64,000 bases of DNA, taken from NCBI GenBank assembly GCA_013365325.1, contig JABVXV010000028.1:310001-374000 (forward strand). The letters are read 5' to 3'. How positions within the stretch are numbered: the first letter of the stretch is position 1; the number at the start of each line of letters is the position of its first letter. The DNA is from Dipetalonema caudispina (taxonomy: Eukaryota > Nematoda > Chromadorea > Rhabditida > Onchocercidae). The notes below the pieces were generated by a model that worked only from the letters and a program-made list of their open reading frames with translations, was not told the origin of the DNA and searched no databases. Below, piece after piece: positions 61,516-64,000 of this stretch. A program made the translations under genes and the position numbers.

Positions 61516-64000
61516 ATGAAACGTGCTGGTTCTCGTCGACGCAGGAGACAGGTAACGGTGGACGAAGATGTTACTGTTGAAGGCGATGCTGCTAGTTCAT
61601 CTTTATCTGCCGTAAAAAATTTAAAGGTTCATTAAATGTAACCGTACCTAAGCTCGAAAAGTATGATATTTGGCTATTCTTTTTTATTGAAAAAATATAT
61701 GAGGAGATAAATGAAATATTTCGGATCTTTGTTGAAATTTCATTTGTAAATTTTTTGCTAACGTTTAGGTAAACGAAATAGCAACTAATAACAGATGAAA
61801 AGTACAGAGGTTAACAGTTACGCTAACAGAATCTATCCTTTAATTTATAGAAAGGCACTGTGCGCCGCAGAAAAAGTGGTAGACCAATGACCAGTGAAAT
61901 GGAAAAATTGATTTCTGATTATGTAAATTATGTCAGATCAGTGGGTATGCAATATTTTTCAATATAGAAAATGCTGAAAGTGCAAAAAATGAATCTAAGT
62001 CGATTAATTAAAAAACTAGTAGGAATTTCGAAGTTTTAGTGGGAGTTAGATTAAAACTGAAATTACAAGACTTTTTGAAAAATTGAAGTAGCTGGCATTC
62101 TCACTGGAAAAGAAAAGAGTGCTTGAAATTCAAAAAAAAAAAAAAAAAGAAAACTTCCAAAGTTTGGATAGATCATTATTTAAAACTTGCGTTCGAGAAG
62201 TTATAGCAGTAGCATCTATGTAAATACCTCAAAGGTTTCCAGGAGTTGCTGGTCTTCGACGGGAGTTCGAGGAGCTAAAAATGTTTGTACCGCCAAACAA
62301 TGCACATGAAGCATTTACAGCGAATCCATCTAGAAATCGATATCGTGATGTGCCTTGTCTAGATGTTACACGGTTATTTGCAATTTTGAAGTATCACTGA
62401 TAAATTAGCAGAGCGGTTGAAATAGAAGGAATTAAAATAAATTTGGAAAAATTATTTGTGAATTTGAAAAAGAAATCGAATTGTATGTCTTAGCAAACCG
62501 CTCTGCGCATACGCTTCATTTGACTTGGAATGATACCCTCTCTCAATCGATCATACGTTCATTTCACGTAAAGAAATTATCAAAAGTAAAATAAAATTAC
62601 TTCCTGAATGATAAGATTTCAGAGTTGTTTTGACACTAAATGTTCCACCTGAAACAGATTATATACATGCGAACTGGTTGAATATGAATGGTTGTGCTCA
62701 TCAATACATTGCTACGCAGGTACCACTCATTAATTACGTAATTATCATCATTTCAGTTTCTCATATAATTCCAAAAATCGCATTTGAAATTGTAAGTAAA
62801 TAATTGCAATTACTTCTCTTCTTTTCCTTTTAACTCTCATTTCAGCCAATACAATTTCATGGTTTAAGAATTCAAAAACTTTTCAAAAATTTCGAAACAC
62901 TCTCTAGTCACAAATTTTTGGAAAGGTCTATTCATCGATTTATAAAGCTAATTAGAAATAAGATCATTTAGTAATCATATAAATACCAATATGTCGTTGA
63001 TCCTAAACCTCACTTTAAGCTTAGTTTGAAAAAAATATAAAACACTTTCACTTCTGCCGCACACTGACAAACAACCTTGTTTCATTGTCGAATTAACTTC
63101 TCGCAAGTATATTACTTGCAATCAGGATTAAGTGATGAGTAACGTTAAAAATTAAGATAATTCAATCACATTTCTTTGATCAGATAAAAAATTTTTTAAA
63201 TTAAAATTTAAAGAAAAAAACAAATTATGAGATATCAGAGTGATTGAATGATTAATTAATTGATGGTTGTCACTCACTATTTTATCCATTCATTATTAAT
63301 TTCCCACCGCAGGGGCCACTCGAATCAACTGCAAGTGATTTTTGGCGTATGGTACATCAAGAACAAATTACAACGATCATAATGTTATGCAAGACAATTG
63401 AAGACGGTAAACCGAAATGTTTTCAGTACTGGCCAGCAGAAAATGGTGAAAATAAAACTTACGGTTGCATGTTTGTCATGAATAAGCGGGTTAGTCATAT
63501 TCCTTTCTATTTCCCATCTCTTAATATTACCCTGAAGTGAAAAGACACGACTTGATAGCTGATACTGCATTAATAATACTTTTCGGGAAGCTGATATACA
63601 GTCGTATCAGATGAGCAGTTAAATCATTGTTTGTTGTTTGTTGTTTTGCTTGGAAAAATTTTCATGATTTGTGATTAGTATTTAGTGCAAAAATGAAAGA
63701 AATATTCGTTAAATGCTTATTTCCGATCCATCTCGTTTTCAATTTAATTGATTTCTGCATTGAATTTAACTGAAGTTTTTTACATTGAACAAATCGAAAT
63801 TATTTGTTTCAAAAATTATTTTTCAGTCTGAACACGAGGATAAATTTGAGACCTATCTTCTGGAAGTGTTACCGGAAGGTTGTTCAAATTCAACCATCGT
63901 AAAACTTATACATATGACAGATTGGCCGGATCGTGGTGTACCTCAAAGTGGAATGACCGTACTCAGGCTTATTCGAATGATGCCTACTGTATTAATTGAG
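61516..64000 (+). CDS. Protein tyrosine phosphatase, nematode cytosolic type (3' end beyond right edge)
   Basis: Exons: 61516-61626, 61851-61944, 62243-62372, 62623-62719, 63313-63489, 63827-64000 (continuing), 261 codons, all in phase. The N-terminus is very basic (MKRAGSRRRRRQ) and is followed by a second basic patch (GTVRRRKSGRP). The classical PTP domain then follows: LRREFEELKMFVP, NRYRDVPCLDVTR (substrate-recognition NRYxDV), DYIHANWL, YIATQGPL, DFWRMVHQEQITTIIMLC, and near the window end the WPD loop (MTDWPDRGVPQ). The catalytic H-C-x5-R loop lies beyond position 64000, so activity cannot be judged. The layout matches the large family of short cytosolic PTPs expanded in nematodes, often germline-expressed (family knowledge). 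No signal peptide or membrane segment is seen in this part. It follows mec-3 in the same direction. Confidence 0.9.

Noticed and set aside
1..64000. tRNA, rRNA, CRISPR, prophage or bacterial (for example Wolbachia-derived) insert
   Set aside because: No B-box-like clover-leaf, no repeat-spacer array and no long intronless bacterial-type frame were seen on either strand.

Overview
The window looks like chromosomal DNA of a nematode, most likely a spirurid/filarial-type worm. The basis is strong A+T richness, introns with TTTCAG or TTTTAG acceptors, many small exons, and close matches to nematode proteins (UNC-18, MEC-3, IFT-81, POFUT1). Genus is not resolvable from the sequence alone. No bacterial, viral, CRISPR, rRNA or tRNA signal was seen. 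All gene models were built by hand from reading frame, splice sites and intron-phase agreement. Exon coordinates are given inside each entry, and every multi-exon model was checked for phase continuity.

Layout, left to right: (1) 1-3476, minus: 5' part of a soluble guanylate cyclase (haem-NO-binding domain), leaving the window on the left. (2) 7351-16840, minus: a 21-exon WDR6 homologue, a WD40 partner of the tRNA wobble-position 2'-O-methyltransferase. (3) 17344-17864, minus: a small un-named gene model just upstream of unc-18. (4) 18000-24569, plus: complete unc-18. Its 3-kb first intron holds a complete opposite-strand gene (18393-20675) for a coiled-coil protein with a C-terminal membrane anchor. 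(5) 26290-28790, minus: POFUT1, ending in KDEL. (6) 29432-30599, minus: a short syntaxin-6-type SNARE, with possible unassigned exons upstream. (7) 32992-38798, plus: complete ift-81. (8) 40433-42937, minus: an uncharacterised protein with a dual-specificity-phosphatase-like half whose active-site loop looks dead. (9) 44831-48777 and 50140-53031, minus: two tandem paralogues with paired BED-type zinc fingers. (10) 56521-60657, plus: mec-3 LIM-homeobox gene. (11) 61516-64000, plus: nematode-type protein tyrosine phosphatase running off the right edge.

The genes do not form one pathway. Several are neuronal or ciliary in role (UNC-18 in vesicle exocytosis, MEC-3 in touch-neuron fate, IFT-81 in cilia, atypical guanylate cyclase in sensory neurons). 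Others are housekeeping: SNARE traffic, Notch-type O-fucosylation in the ER, tRNA modification.

The points most worth a second look are the gene nested in unc-18, the His-to-Tyr change at the presumed haem ligand of the guanylate cyclase, the inactivated phosphatase-like protein, the BED-finger tandem duplication with a GT-to-GC donor change in one copy, and several unannotated fold-back repeats in introns and intergenic DNA.
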